Below, one piece after another: positions 42,288 to 51,350 of a stretch of DNA of 62,679 nucleotides. Origin of the DNA: Alphaproteobacteria bacterium. GTDB lineage: Bacteria > Pseudomonadota > Alphaproteobacteria > ATCC43930 > CGMCC-115725. The notes below the pieces were generated by a model. That model worked only from the letters and a program-made list of their open reading frames with translations. It did no database searches and had not been told where the DNA came from. The DNA lies in NCBI GenBank assembly GCA_021325525.1, contig JAJPHB010000046.1, positions 1 to 62,679 on the forward strand, read 5' to 3'. A program made the position numbers and the translations under genes. How positions within the stretch are numbered: the stretch's first letter is position 1; the number at the start of each line of letters is the position of its first letter.

Positions 42288-42393
42288 GGCGGCGCAACGT
42301 CGCGTTAGCGCCGCGGCGGCGGGCGCGCTAAGCTGCGTTCGAACAGATGGCGCAGGATCGGCGCGCACAGTCCTGATCGAGGGGAGGGACGGG

Positions 42394-43995
42394 ATGGCGG
42401 GACAATACGACGCGATCATCATCGGCGCCGGGCATAACGGCCTCGTCTGCGGCAGCTACCTCGCCAAGGCGGGGCTCAGGGTGTTGGTGCTGGAGCGGCG
42501 GCACGTCATCGGCGGCGCCGCCGTCACCGAGGAATTCACGCCGGGCTTCCGCGCCTCCATCTTCTCCTATGTGATGAGCCTCCTGCATCCGCGCGTCATC
42601 GCCGATCTCGAGCTGCGCAAGTTCGGCCTCGAAGTGCTGCCCGCCAACGACCTCTTCTGCCCGCTCTACGATGGCGACTACATCGTCTTCAGCGACGATC
42701 CGAAGAAGACGCAGGCCGAGTTCGCGCGCTTCTCGCGGCACGACGCCGAGATCTATCCCGAATTCGACGCCTATCTCCAGGAGGCGACCGCGATCGTGCG
42801 CAAGCTCCTCTTCGAGACGCCGATCGATCCGACGCGCCGCGACTGGAAATCCTTCAAGGAGACGGCGGCGTTCCTGTGGCGCCAGCGCAAGGTCGGACGC
42901 AAGGCCTACCGCATCGTCGATCTCTTGACGCAGAGCGCCTACGATTTCCTCTCGGGCTGGTTCGAGAGCGACATCATCAAGGCGGTGCTGGCCTATTACG
43001 CCTCGATCGGCACCTTCGCCGGCCCGAAATCGCCGGGCTCGGCCTATGTCATCATGCACCACGTCATGGGCGAGCATGCGGGCGCCGGCGGCTGGGGCTT
43101 CATCAAGGGCGGGATGGGCAGCATCACCCAGGCGATCGCCGCCTCGGGCGCGCGCTTCGGCATGGAGGTGCTGACCCGGGCCGAGGTCGCCGAGGTCGTG
43201 GTCGCGAATGGCCGCGCGACCGGCGTCCGCACCGCCGACGGGCGCAGCTTCACGGCGCGCGCCGTCATCTCCAACGCCAATTGCAAGACCCTCTTCCAGA
43301 AGCTCGTCGCGCCCCAGCATCTGCCGGGCGAGTTCCTTGCCGAGATCGGCCGCTTCCGCACCTTCTCGACGGCCTTCAAGATCAATGTCGCCGCCGAGGC
43401 GCCGCCGCGCTACCGCGCCTTCGATGCGGCGAAGACCGGCTTTTCTTACCCGACCTACGTTCATCTCGCGCCCGATATCGACTATCTCGAACGCGCCTAT
43501 GACGACGCCAAATACGGCTGGTATTCGGCAAGGCCCTTCGTCACCCCCGTCGTGCCGACCATCCTCGACGACACGCTGGCCCCCGCCGCCAAGCATGTCG
43601 TCAACCTCTTCGGCGGCCACGCGCCCTACAAGCTCAAGAACGGCGACTGGGCGCAGGAGCGCGACAACTTCGTCCGCAACGTGCTCGGCGTCGTCGACGA
43701 CTTCGCGCCCGGCTTCTCGAACGGCATCATCGACATGCAGGTGCTGCTTCCGCCCGATCTCGAGGAGATCGTCGGCCTGCCGCAAGGCCACATCTTTCAT
43801 GGCGAGCTGTCGCCCGATCAGCTCTTCTTCCAGCGCCCGGTGCCGCATTACGCCGATTACCGCTCGCCCATCGCGGCGCTCTATCAATGCGGCTCCTCCT
43901 GCCATCCGGGCGGCGGCGTCTCGGGTATTCCCGGCTACAACGCCGCGCGCGAGATCCTGAAGGACTGGCGCCGCCTGCGCCGGGCCGCGGCTTGA
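42394..43995 (+). CDS. Phytoene-desaturase-like FAD oxidoreductase
   Basis: 533-aa NAD(P)/FAD-dependent oxidoreductase. The FAD-binding motif is at the N-terminus (IIGAGHNGLVCGSYLAKAG, residues 10-28), followed by LVLERRHVIGGAAVTEEF. The C-terminal FAD-contact stretch is YQCGSSCHPGGGVSGIPGYN. It belongs to the phytoene desaturase/amine oxidase superfamily, whose bacterial members include many of unknown function. GGGAGGGACGG precedes the ATG. It starts the redox module between two CdhR/GbdR-type regulators, so oxidation of a betaine-derived compound is likely, with the substrate unknown. No carotenoid genes are nearby. Confidence 0.82.
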   Translation: MAGQYDAIIIGAGHNGLVCGSYLAKAGLRVLVLERRHVIGGAAVTEEFTPGFRASIFSYVMSLLHPRVIADLELRKFGLEVLPANDLFCPLYDGDYIVFSDDPKKTQAEFARFSRHDAEIYPEFDAYLQEATAIVRKLLFETPIDPTRRDWKSFKETAAFLWRQRKVGRKAYRIVDLLTQSAYDFLSGWFESDIIKAVLAYYASIGTFAGPKSPGSAYVIMHHVMGEHAGAGGWGFIKGGMGSITQAIAASGARFGMEVLTRAEVAEVVVANGRATGVRTADGRSFTARAVISNANCKTLFQKLVAPQHLPGEFLAEIGRFRTFSTAFKINVAAEAPPRYRAFDAAKTGFSYPTYVHLAPDIDYLERAYDDAKYGWYSARPFVTPVVPTILDDTLAPAAKHVVNLFGGHAPYKLKNGDWAQERDNFVRNVLGVVDDFAPGFSNGIIDMQVLLPPDLEEIVGLPQGHIFHGELSPDQLFFQRPVPHYADYRSPIAALYQCGSSCHPGGGVSGIPGYNAAREILKDWRRLRRAAA

Positions 43996-44020
43996 GCGGA
44001 GGGTCGGAAAGGAGGGGAGA

Positions 44021-44977
44021 ATGGCGGACCACGACGCGCCATTGATGGCAGTCATCGGCAACGGCATCATCGGCCACGGCATCGCCGAGATTTTCGCCGC
44101 CGCGGGCTGGCAGGTTCGGCTCATCGGGCGCAGCGAAGAGAGCCTTGCCGCGGCGCTGCGGAAAATCGCGGCCAGCCTCTCGGAATTCGCGGCGCACGGG
44201 CTGACCAACGCGGCCCGCGCCGAGGCGGCGCTCGCCCGCATCGCCACGACGACGGCATTGGACGACGCGGCGGCCGCCTCGCTCGTCATCGAAGCTGTGC
44301 CTGAGGACATGGCGCTGAAGCGCGATATCTTCGGGCGGCTCGACGAGATTTGCGCGCCCGCGGCCGTGCTCGCCTCCTCGAGCGGACATCTTGCGAGCGA
44401 GCTCGTCGACAAGGTGCGCCGCCGCGAGCGCGTCATCGCCACGCATTTCTGGTATCCGCCGCAGCTCATTCCGCTTGTCGAGGTCTGCGCCGGGCCCGAA
44501 ACCGCGCCAGATCTCGCGCCGCGCGTTTGCGGCATTCTCCGCGCTGTCGGCAAGCAGCCGGTCGTCATCGACAAGGAGGTCGCCGGCTTCATCGGCAACC
44601 GCATCCAATTCGCGGCCCTGCGCGAGGCCTGGACCTTGTGGGCGGCGGGCATCGCCTCGGCCGAGGCGATCGACGCCGTCGTCCGCAACTCGATCGGCCG
44701 GCGCCTCGGCATCACCGGGCCCATCGAATCGGCCGATATCGGCGGTCTCGACACCATGTTCAACTTCGCCTGCTTCCTCCAGCCGAACCTCGATGCATCG
44801 CCGCTGCCGCCGCCGCAAATCGCGGCGTTGGTCGGCGCCGGCAAGCGCGGCCTGCCGAGCGGCGCCGGCATCTACGACTGGTCAGCGCGCGACGGCGCCG
44901 CCCTCGTCGCGGCGCGCCGCGCCGAGCTGCTGCGCTGGCTGAAGGAGGATCGCGCGGCGGCGGGCGGCGACAGGTGA
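44021..44977 (+). CDS. 3-hydroxyacyl-CoA dehydrogenase-like NAD enzyme
   Basis: 318-aa member of the 3HCDH family. NAD-binding site MAVIGNGIIGHGIAEIF (residues 9-25), catalytic region ASSSGHLASEL and ATHFWYPPQLIPLVEVC, then FIGNRIQFAALREAW in the C-terminal helical domain. It resembles carnitine dehydrogenase and other hydroxy-acid-type members more than fatty-acid FadB, and it lacks the thioesterase domain found in its neighbour at 38.7-40.1 kb. It lies 25 bases after the flavoprotein gene and shares GTGA with the next gene. Confidence 0.85.
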   Translation: MADHDAPLMAVIGNGIIGHGIAEIFAAAGWQVRLIGRSEESLAAALRKIAASLSEFAAHGLTNAARAEAALARIATTTALDDAAAASLVIEAVPEDMALKRDIFGRLDEICAPAAVLASSSGHLASELVDKVRRRERVIATHFWYPPQLIPLVEVCAGPETAPDLAPRVCGILRAVGKQPVVIDKEVAGFIGNRIQFAALREAWTLWAAGIASAEAIDAVVRNSIGRRLGITGPIESADIGGLDTMFNFACFLQPNLDASPLPPPQIAALVGAGKRGLPSGAGIYDWSARDGAALVAARRAELLRWLKEDRAAAGGDR

Positions 44978-45681
44978 ATGACAAGGTGGGGGGACCCAGC
45001 CTCGATGAGGTCGTCACCCTTGCCGCCGCGCATGGCCTCGCTTTCCGCGGCGCCTTTCACCCGGAAGCGGGCGACGGGGTTTTGCCGCTGCCCGACGGAG
45101 CCACGCCCGGGACGGTGGCGCTGCTGGGCTTCGTCGGCGGGCGGAGCTGGCCGGCCTTCGCGGCATCGCCCGAGCTCGGCGACGGCCGCCCGGACCCGCT
45201 CGACCGCTGGTCGCGGCGCGTCGTCGAAGGACTCGCGGCGGCGCTCGGCGCCATGCCGCTCCTCCCTTTCGGTGGTCCGCCCTGGCTGCCGTTCCAGCGC
45301 TGGGCGATGAAGGCGGAGGCGGTTTACCCGTCGCCGACCGGCATGCTCATCCATCCCGATTGGGGCCTCTGGCACGGCTATCGCGGCGCGCTCGCCTTCC
45401 GCGAGGCGCTGGCGCTGCCGCCGCGCGACCCGCGGGCGAGCCCGTGCGAGAGCTGCGCCGGAAAACCGTGTCTCGCCGCCTGCCCGGTCGGTGCCTTCAC
45501 GCCCGACGGCTATGACGTCGCCGCCTGCGCCGGCCATCTCGCCACGCCGGCGGGCCGCGACTGCATGGAGCGGAGCTGCCGCGCGCGCCGCGCCTGCCCG
45601 GTCGGCGCCGAGCTCGCCTATGGCCGGGAGCAATCGGCCTTCCACATGCGCGCCTTCCGCGCCGCGCGGGTCGCGAGGTGA
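44974..45681 (+). CDS. 4Fe-4S ferredoxin-like protein
   Basis: 235-aa protein with a long N-terminal domain of unknown fold and a C-terminal cysteine-rich region. The first cluster motif is CESCAGKPCLAACPVG (C-x2-C-x4-C-x3-CP). A second set of four Cys follows (CAGHL, CMERSCRARRACPVG), so two [4Fe-4S] clusters are likely. The layout resembles the ferredoxin part of epoxyqueuosine-reductase-like proteins but without the catalytic domain. The start is the GTG at 44974, overlapping the dehydrogenase stop by four bases. It probably carries electrons for the flavoprotein two genes upstream. Confidence 0.72.
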   Translation: MNDKVGGPSLDEVVTLAAAHGLAFRGAFHPEAGDGVLPLPDGATPGTVALLGFVGGRSWPAFAASPELGDGRPDPLDRWSRRVVEGLAAALGAMPLLPFGGPPWLPFQRWAMKAEAVYPSPTGMLIHPDWGLWHGYRGALAFREALALPPRDPRASPCESCAGKPCLAACPVGAFTPDGYDVAACAGHLATPAGRDCMERSCRARRACPVGAELAYGREQSAFHMRAFRAARVAR

Positions 45682-45688
45682 GCGCCGC

Positions 45689-46657
45689 ATGAGCGAGGCG
45701 CTGCGGATCGGCTTCTTGACGCTGCCCAACTATTCGATGATCGCCTTCACCAACGCGGTCGAGCCGCTGCGCATGGCGAACCGCCTCAGCGCCGACACGC
45801 TCTTCGACTGGACGGCGCTCAGCCTCGACGGCGCGCCGGTGCGGGCCAGCAACGGCCTCGCCGTCGTTCCGACGGCGGCGGCGGGCGTGGCGGGCCGGCT
45901 CGACATGCTCTTCGTCTGCGGCGGCGTCGATGTCGCCGAAGCCTATGACGAGGCGACGCTCGCCTATCTGCGGCGCGCTTCGCGCGCGGGCGTGACCCTA
46001 GGCGCGCTCTGCACCGGCAGCTACGTGCTGGCGCGCGCCGGCCTCCTCGACGGCTATCGCTGCGCCATCCACTGGGAGAACATCGCCGCCGTGCGCGACG
46101 AGTTCCCGGCGGTCGATTTCTCCTCCGAGCTCTTCGTCATCGACCGCGACCGCTACACCGCTTCCGGCGGCATCGCGCCGCTCGACCTCATGCTGAACCT
46201 CATCGCCGCGCGCCGCGGCGCGGAGCTCGCCGTCGCCATCTCCGAAGGCTTCATCCTGGAGCGCATCCGCGGCCCGCTCGACCAGCAGCGCATTCCCCTC
46301 CTCGCGCAAGTCGGGGTCGGGCAGCAGAAGATCATCGCCGCCGCCTCGCTGATGGAGACGCATGTCGAGGAGCCGCTGAGCCTCGCGGCGATCGCGGCGC
46401 GCGTCGGCCTTTCGCGGCGCCATCTCGAACGCCTCTTCAAGCGGCATCTCGACCGCCATCCGGCGCGCTACTACCGCGAGCTTCGCCTCAACCGCGCGCG
46501 CCAGCTCCTCTTGCAGACCAACATGTCGGTGATGGCGATCACCGTCGGCTGCGGCTTCCAATCGGCGCCGCACTTCACCCGCTGCTACAAGGAGCTGTTC
46601 GGCCGCACGCCGAGCGCCGAGCGGGCGCTCGCGCGGCGTGTGCCCGGCCGCGCTTGA
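45689..46657 (+). CDS. GbdR/CdhR-type AraC-family regulator, second copy
   Basis: 322-aa paralogue of the regulator at 41.2 kb. The DJ-1/PfpI sensor domain begins IGFLTLPNYSMIAFTNAVE and includes GALCTGSYVLARAGLLDGY. The C-terminal AraC domain has EEPLSLAAIAARVGLSRRH and ITVGCGFQSAPHFTRCYKEL. ATG at 45689 is 7 bases after the ferredoxin stop, so it belongs to the redox-module operon. It is convergent with the MttB gene. It probably senses a glycine-betaine-related metabolite and may control the corrinoid operon. Confidence 0.88.
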   Translation: MSEALRIGFLTLPNYSMIAFTNAVEPLRMANRLSADTLFDWTALSLDGAPVRASNGLAVVPTAAAGVAGRLDMLFVCGGVDVAEAYDEATLAYLRRASRAGVTLGALCTGSYVLARAGLLDGYRCAIHWENIAAVRDEFPAVDFSSELFVIDRDRYTASGGIAPLDLMLNLIAARRGAELAVAISEGFILERIRGPLDQQRIPLLAQVGVGQQKIIAAASLMETHVEEPLSLAAIAARVGLSRRHLERLFKRHLDRHPARYYRELRLNRARQLLLQTNMSVMAITVGCGFQSAPHFTRCYKELFGRTPSAERALARRVPGRA

Positions 46658-46681
46658 GCCGGCTCTCCCCGCGCTCGCGGC

Positions 46682-48247
46682 TCAGACGTTCGAATCCGGG
46701 AAGGACCCCTTGCGGCGGTTGATGTAGTCGAGCAGCGCCTCGTCGACCGCGGGATCGATCGGCGGCGGCTCGTACTCGCGCAGCATCTTCTTCCAGGCGG
46801 CGTTGGCGCGCTGCGCCATGTCCATACTGCCTTCTGCCTCCCACTGCTCGGCGCTGTTGTTGTCGGCGAGGGCCGAGCGGTGGAAGGCGGTCTCGAAATT
46901 CGCCTGGGTGTGCGCGCAGCCGAGGAAGTGCTTGCCCGGCCCGACCTCCCGAATGGCGTGGAGCGCCTGCCCGTTCTCGCTCAAATCGACGCCGGCGAGC
47001 ATCGTCTGGTACATGCCGGCCTGGTCGAGATCCATGACGAATTTCTCGTAGCCCATGGCGAGCCCGCCTTCGAGCCAGCCCGCGACATGGAGCACGAAAT
47101 TGACGCCAGCGAGGCAGGTCGGGAGCATGGTCTGCGCCGATTCATAGGCGGCCTGCGCATCGGCGATCTTGGAGGCGCAGAGCGCGCCGCCCGATCGGAA
47201 GGGCACGCCGAGACGGCGGGCGAGCGCCGCCATGGTGTAAAGGACGAGCGCCGGCTCGGGCGTGCCGAAGGTGGGCGCGCCCGACTGCATCGAGATCGAC
47301 GAGGCGAAGCTGCCGAAGATGACGGGCGCGCCCGGGTTCAAGAGCTGCACGAAGGCCATGCCGGACATCGCCTCGGCGAGGGTGATGGTGCAGGCGCCGG
47401 CGATGGTGACGGGCGCCATCGCTCCCGCCAGGATGAAGGGCGTGACGAGGCAGGCCTGGTTGTTGCGGGCATAGACTTTGAGCGCGCCCAGCATGGTCGC
47501 GTCCCAGGTGAGCGGCGAGTTGGCGTTGATGAGGCTCGTCGTCACGGTGCGTGGCCGCCCCGTCGCCGGGTCCACATAATCCGCGCCGAAGAGGATCTTC
47601 GACATTTCGACCGTGTCCTCGGCGCGCAGCGGATGCGTCACCGAGCCCATGAACGGCTTGTCGCTGTAGCGCATATGCGCATAGACCATGTCGAAATGGC
47701 GCTTGTTGACCGGCAGGTCGACCGGCTCGCAGACGGTGCCGCCCGAATGGTGGAGGTAGGGCGACATATAGGCGAGCTTCACGAAATTGCGGAAATCCTC
47801 GATCGTGCCGTAGCGCCGCCCCTGGTCGAGGTCGCGCACGAAGGGCGAGCCATAGGCCGGGGCGAAGACCGTGTTCTTGCCGCCCATGACGACGCTGCGC
47901 GCCGGATTGCGGGCGTGCTGCGTATATTCGCGCGGCGCCGTCTTCTGCACGAGGGAGCGGCACATGCCGCGCGGGAAATGGACGCGCTCGCCCTGCACGT
48001 CGGCGCCCGCCTCCTTCCAGATTCTGAGCGCCTCCTCGTCGCCCTTGAAGTCGATGCCGATCTCCTCGAGCACGAGCTCGGCATTCTGCTCGATGAGGGA
48101 CAGCCCCTCCCCGTCCAGCACCTCGTAATAGGGGATCTTGCGGGTGATGAAGGGGATGCTGGCGGCGACATGGGCGAGGCGCGCCGCGCGCTTCGCCTCG
48201 CGTCCGGCGCCGCGCCGCGAGCGGTGGGGTGCTTCCTGTTCGGTCAT
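46682..48247 (-). CDS. MttB-family corrinoid-dependent methyltransferase (non-pyrrolysine)
   Basis: 521-aa TIM-barrel protein of the trimethylamine methyltransferase superfamily. Family stretches include YEVLDGEGLSLIEQNAELVL, VMGGKNTVFAPAYGSPFV and HHSGGTVCEPVD. The frame has no internal TAG, so the pyrrolysine of archaeal MttB is absent. Non-Pyl members demethylate glycine betaine (MtgB), proline betaine, carnitine or gamma-butyrobetaine, moving the methyl group to a corrinoid protein. It is separated by a 183-base gap holding a palindromic repeat from the rest of the corrinoid operon. The exact quaternary amine is not readable from sequence. Confidence 0.88.
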   Translation of the reverse strand: MTEQEAPHRSRRGAGREAKRAARLAHVAASIPFITRKIPYYEVLDGEGLSLIEQNAELVLEEIGIDFKGDEEALRIWKEAGADVQGERVHFPRGMCRSLVQKTAPREYTQHARNPARSVVMGGKNTVFAPAYGSPFVRDLDQGRRYGTIEDFRNFVKLAYMSPYLHHSGGTVCEPVDLPVNKRHFDMVYAHMRYSDKPFMGSVTHPLRAEDTVEMSKILFGADYVDPATGRPRTVTTSLINANSPLTWDATMLGALKVYARNNQACLVTPFILAGAMAPVTIAGACTITLAEAMSGMAFVQLLNPGAPVIFGSFASSISMQSGAPTFGTPEPALVLYTMAALARRLGVPFRSGGALCASKIADAQAAYESAQTMLPTCLAGVNFVLHVAGWLEGGLAMGYEKFVMDLDQAGMYQTMLAGVDLSENGQALHAIREVGPGKHFLGCAHTQANFETAFHRSALADNNSAEQWEAEGSMDMAQRANAAWKKMLREYEPPPIDPAVDEALLDYINRRKGSFPDSNV

Positions 48248-48344
48248 CGCGCGTGTCCCTCATTCCAAAGCGGCATCGTGATCGAGCATGATGCGCGAGG
48301 CCTGAGCCGCATCCCCCTCACCCAGCTCCGGGCAAGGCTCGGCG

Positions 48345-48410
48345 TTGCCTCGCCAACCCTGCGCAACCCTCTCCCCCCAATGGGGGGAGAGGGAAGGGTG
48401 AGGAGGGCAG
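48345..48410 (+). repeat. CCTCTCC-family repeat, 66 bp, copy with a perfect 12-bp hairpin
   Basis: Begins TTGCCTCGCCAACCCT and contains a perfect 12-base hairpin (CCCTCTCCCCCC at 48367-48378, complement at 48382-48393, loop AAT), then GAAGGGTGAGGAGGGC. The same order, inverted, recurs at 62508-62569. It lies between the reductive activator and MttB genes and could act as an attenuator or mRNA processing site within the operon. Confidence 0.8.
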
Positions 48411-48430
48411 GCTGCGAAGGCATCCCGCGC

Positions 48431-50449
48431 CTATCCCCGCTCGCCCGCGCGGAGCCGCGCCCGCCGCCCACCGCGGCCCCGCGTCTCGCCGGCCGGCTCC
48501 GCCGCCGGCAGATCGACGACGCGCGCCAGATGCGGGTAGGGCGCGGTGCGGTGCGGGATCGCCATGGCCTCGACGAAATGCGCCTGGAATTTCGGCTCGA
48601 CCGCCGTCTCGACTTTCTCGACCCGCCGCACCAGGCTCTCGATCGTGCGCCGGGCGCGGCGGTCGAGCAAGGCGATGCGGGCGCCGGTCCCGGCGGCGTT
48701 GCCGGCCGAGCTCACCTCGGCGAGGTCGCAATCGGGCAGCATGCCGAGCACGGTCGCGTATTTGACGTCGATATGGCTGCCGAAGGCGCCGGCGAGGCGG
48801 ATGCGCTCGACCTCGGCGACGCCCATACGGTCCATGAGGAGGCGGATGCCGGCCTGCAGCGCTGCCTTGGCGAGCTGAATGGCGCGGACGTCGTTCTGCG
48901 TGATGCGCAGCGTGACGGCGCCGGCATGGAGCGTATAGGCGAAGGTCGGGCCGTCGGCATGGATGCGCGGATTGCGCGCGGCGAGCGCCCCGTCGATGGT
49001 GCCGTCGCGGCGGATGATGCCGGCGAGGAACATCTCGGCCAGCGCCTCGATGATGCCGGAGCCGCAGATGCCGGTGATGCCCGTCCGCTGCGTGGCCGCG
49101 GCGAAGCCCGGCTCGTCCGACCAGAGAGCGCAGCCGATCACCTTGAAGCGCGGCTCCAGGCTCTCGCGGTCGATGCGGACGCGCTCGACGGCGCCCGGCG
49201 CCGCGCGCTGGCCGCAGCTGATCTGCGCGCCTTCGAAAGCGGGGCCCGTCGGGCTCGAACAGGCGAGGAGCCGGTCGCGGTTGCCGAGGACGATTTCGGC
49301 ATTGGTGCCGACATCGACGAGCACGGTCAGCTTGTCGCTCGTATCCGGCCGCTCGGCGAGGATGACCCCGGCGGTGTCGGCGCCGACATGGCCGGCGACG
49401 CAGGGCAGAATGAAGGCGCGGGCGCCGGGATGGAGCGCGAGGCCGAGATCCCTGGCGCGCAGCGTTGTCGCGCTGTCGGTGGCGAGGGCGAAGGGGGCGC
49501 CGCCGAGCTCGACCGGATTGATGCCGAGAAGGAGGTGGTGCATCACCGGATTGCCGACGAAGCTCGCATCGAGAATGTCGGCGGCGGTGATGCCGGCGGC
49601 GGCCGCCGCCTCGGCGGCGAGCTCGTTGATGGCGCCGCGCACCGCCGCCGTCAGCTCGCCCTCGCTCCCCGGATTCATCATGATGTAGGAGACGCGGCTC
49701 ATCAGATCCTCGCCGAAGCGGATCTGAGGGTTCATGCGGCCGACCGAGGCGACGACCTCGCCGCTCGACAAATCGCAGAGATGCGCCGCGATCGTCGTCG
49801 AGCCGACATCGACGGCGACGCCATAGGCCTTCTCGTGAAAGCCGGGCCAGACGGCGATGATCGTCGATTCGTCATGGACCGCGACCGTGACTTTCCACTC
49901 GCCCTGCCGCAGCGCCGCTTGCAGGCTCTGCACGATATCGAGGTCGCAGGCGAGGCCGGCGAGGCCCCATTCGCACTCCAGCGCCTCCATGAGGCGCCGC
50001 AAATCGCTCGCCGGCGCATGCATGTCGGGCTCGCGCACCTCGACATAGTGGAGACGCACCGCGGCATCGAGCTCGATCGTCACCGCCTCCACCGCCTTGC
50101 GCACGACCTGGCGGTGGACCTGGCTTTCCTCGGGCACATCGATGACGACGTCGCCGAGGATCAGGGTCGAGCAGGAGAGGCGCCGGCCGGCGGCGAGGGG
50201 TTTCCGCCGCGCGTAGCGCTCCTCGACCTCGCCCAGCGCCGAGAGGTTGGCGCTCAGCGAGACGATGCCGTGCTTGGCGAATTCGCCCTCGGCGAGGCTC
50301 ACCTGGCAGCGGCCGCAGATGCCGCGCCCGCCGCAAACGGAATCGATGTCGACCCCGAGCGACCGCGCCGCCTGCAGCAGCGGCGTGCCGAGCGGAAACC
50401 GCCCGCGCCGGCCGGCCGGCATGAAGATGACGAGGGCGTCGTCAGCCAC
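48431..50449 (-). CDS. Reductive activator of corrinoid protein (2Fe-2S, DUF4445/ASKHA)
   Basis: 672-aa RACo/RamQ-type protein that uses ATP to reduce Co(II) of an inactivated corrinoid protein back to Co(I). The N-terminal [2Fe-2S] ferredoxin domain has C39, C45, C48 and C93 (VCGGRGICGRC, LSCST). The C-terminal ASKHA ATPase domain opens AYGVAVDVGSTTIAAHLCDL and includes VLVDVGTNAEIVLGN and GICGSGIIEALAEM. The start at 50449 overlaps the preceding gene by 8 bases. Presence of this gene shows that the corrinoid system here is meant to be catalytic. Confidence 0.92.
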   Translation of the reverse strand: MADDALVIFMPAGRRGRFPLGTPLLQAARSLGVDIDSVCGGRGICGRCQVSLAEGEFAKHGIVSLSANLSALGEVEERYARRKPLAAGRRLSCSTLILGDVVIDVPEESQVHRQVVRKAVEAVTIELDAAVRLHYVEVREPDMHAPASDLRRLMEALECEWGLAGLACDLDIVQSLQAALRQGEWKVTVAVHDESTIIAVWPGFHEKAYGVAVDVGSTTIAAHLCDLSSGEVVASVGRMNPQIRFGEDLMSRVSYIMMNPGSEGELTAAVRGAINELAAEAAAAAGITAADILDASFVGNPVMHHLLLGINPVELGGAPFALATDSATTLRARDLGLALHPGARAFILPCVAGHVGADTAGVILAERPDTSDKLTVLVDVGTNAEIVLGNRDRLLACSSPTGPAFEGAQISCGQRAAPGAVERVRIDRESLEPRFKVIGCALWSDEPGFAAATQRTGITGICGSGIIEALAEMFLAGIIRRDGTIDGALAARNPRIHADGPTFAYTLHAGAVTLRITQNDVRAIQLAKAALQAGIRLLMDRMGVAEVERIRLAGAFGSHIDVKYATVLGMLPDCDLAEVSSAGNAAGTGARIALLDRRARRTIESLVRRVEKVETAVEPKFQAHFVEAMAIPHRTAPYPHLARVVDLPAAEPAGETRGRGGRRARLRAGERG

Positions 50450-51350
50450 GGCGGCGCCGGCCTTCGCGGCGGCTGCGCGCCGCCTCGCCCTCGGCGCCGG
50501 CTGGCGGCGCCTCGCGGAAGCGGCGCAGATAGCGCATGCAGGAGGGGTCGGCGCCCATCAGCGCGTCGGCCGCCATGACCGCGCGCAGCACCTCGTCATG
50601 GCAGGGATTTGTAATCGCCGAGGTCATGCCGGCGCCGATCGCCATCGCCAGGAAGGCGGCGTTGATGCCGCCGCGGGCCGGCAGGCCGAAGCTGATGTTG
50701 GAGGCGCCGCAGGTGGTGTTGACCTTGAGCTCCTCGCGCAGGCGACGGATGAGGCGGAAGGCGTGGACCCCGGCCTGGTTGATGGCGCCCAAGGGCATGA
50801 CCAGCGGGTCGACGACGACATCCGCGGCCGGAATCCCGTGATCGGCGGCGCGCTCGATGATCTTCTTGGCGATGGCGAAGCGGACATCCGGATCCTCGGA
50901 GATGCCGGTCTCGTCATTGGAAACGGCAACGACGGCGGCGCCGTGCTTCTTGACCAAGGGCAGCACCGCTTCGAGCCGCTCCTCCTCGCCGGTCACCGAA
51001 TTGACGAGGGCCTTCCCCTTATAGACCCTGAGCCCCGCTTCGAGGGCGGCGACGATCGAGGAATCGATCGACAGCGGCACGTCGGTGACGCTCTGCACGA
51101 GCTGGATCGTCTTCGCCAGGATCGCCGGCTCGTCGGCGAGCGGGATGCCGGCATTGACGTCGAGCATCTGCGCGCCGGCCTCGACCTGCGCCAGCGCGTC
51201 GCGCTCGACCCGGCTGAAATCGCCGGCCGCCATCTCCTCGGCGAGGATCTTGCGCCCGGTCGGGTTGATGCGCTCGCCGATCATCACGAAGGGCCGGCCG
51301 AAGCCGATGACGACTTCCTTCGTCGCCGAGCTGAGGATCGTGTCGGTCAT
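50442..51350 (-). CDS. Pterin-binding methyltransferase (MtgA/MetH-domain-like)
   Basis: 302-aa TIM barrel of the pterin-binding family (shared with the MetH methyltetrahydrofolate domain and dihydropteroate synthase). It has VMIGERINPTGRKILAEEM near residue 22, then EAGAQMLDVNAGI and PLSIDSS. In methyl-transfer systems this protein passes the methyl group from the corrinoid protein to tetrahydrofolate. It is coupled to the MetF-like gene upstream by ATGA. The C-terminal 25 residues are Arg/Glu-rich and run into the next gene. Confidence 0.88.
   Translation of the reverse strand: MTDTILSSATKEVVIGFGRPFVMIGERINPTGRKILAEEMAAGDFSRVERDALAQVEAGAQMLDVNAGIPLADEPAILAKTIQLVQSVTDVPLSIDSSIVAALEAGLRVYKGKALVNSVTGEEERLEAVLPLVKKHGAAVVAVSNDETGISEDPDVRFAIAKKIIERAADHGIPAADVVVDPLVMPLGAINQAGVHAFRLIRRLREELKVNTTCGASNISFGLPARGGINAAFLAMAIGAGMTSAITNPCHDEVLRAVMAADALMGADPSCMRYLRRFREAPPAGAEGEAARSRREGRRRRG

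Noticed and set aside
42394-43995. Carotenoid phytoene desaturase
   Set aside because: It shares the FAD fold, but no crtB, crtE or other carotenoid gene is nearby and the context is betaine catabolism.
46682-48247. Pyrrolysine-containing trimethylamine methyltransferase
   Set aside because: No in-frame TAG interrupts the gene and no pyl genes are present, so it belongs with the non-pyrrolysine MttB homologues.
46880-50578. A plus-strand open frame of more than 1200 codons
   Set aside because: It is antisense to the MttB-like and activator genes. The high GC content keeps the opposite frames free of stops, and its translation is Arg/Asp/His-rich with no recognisable domain.
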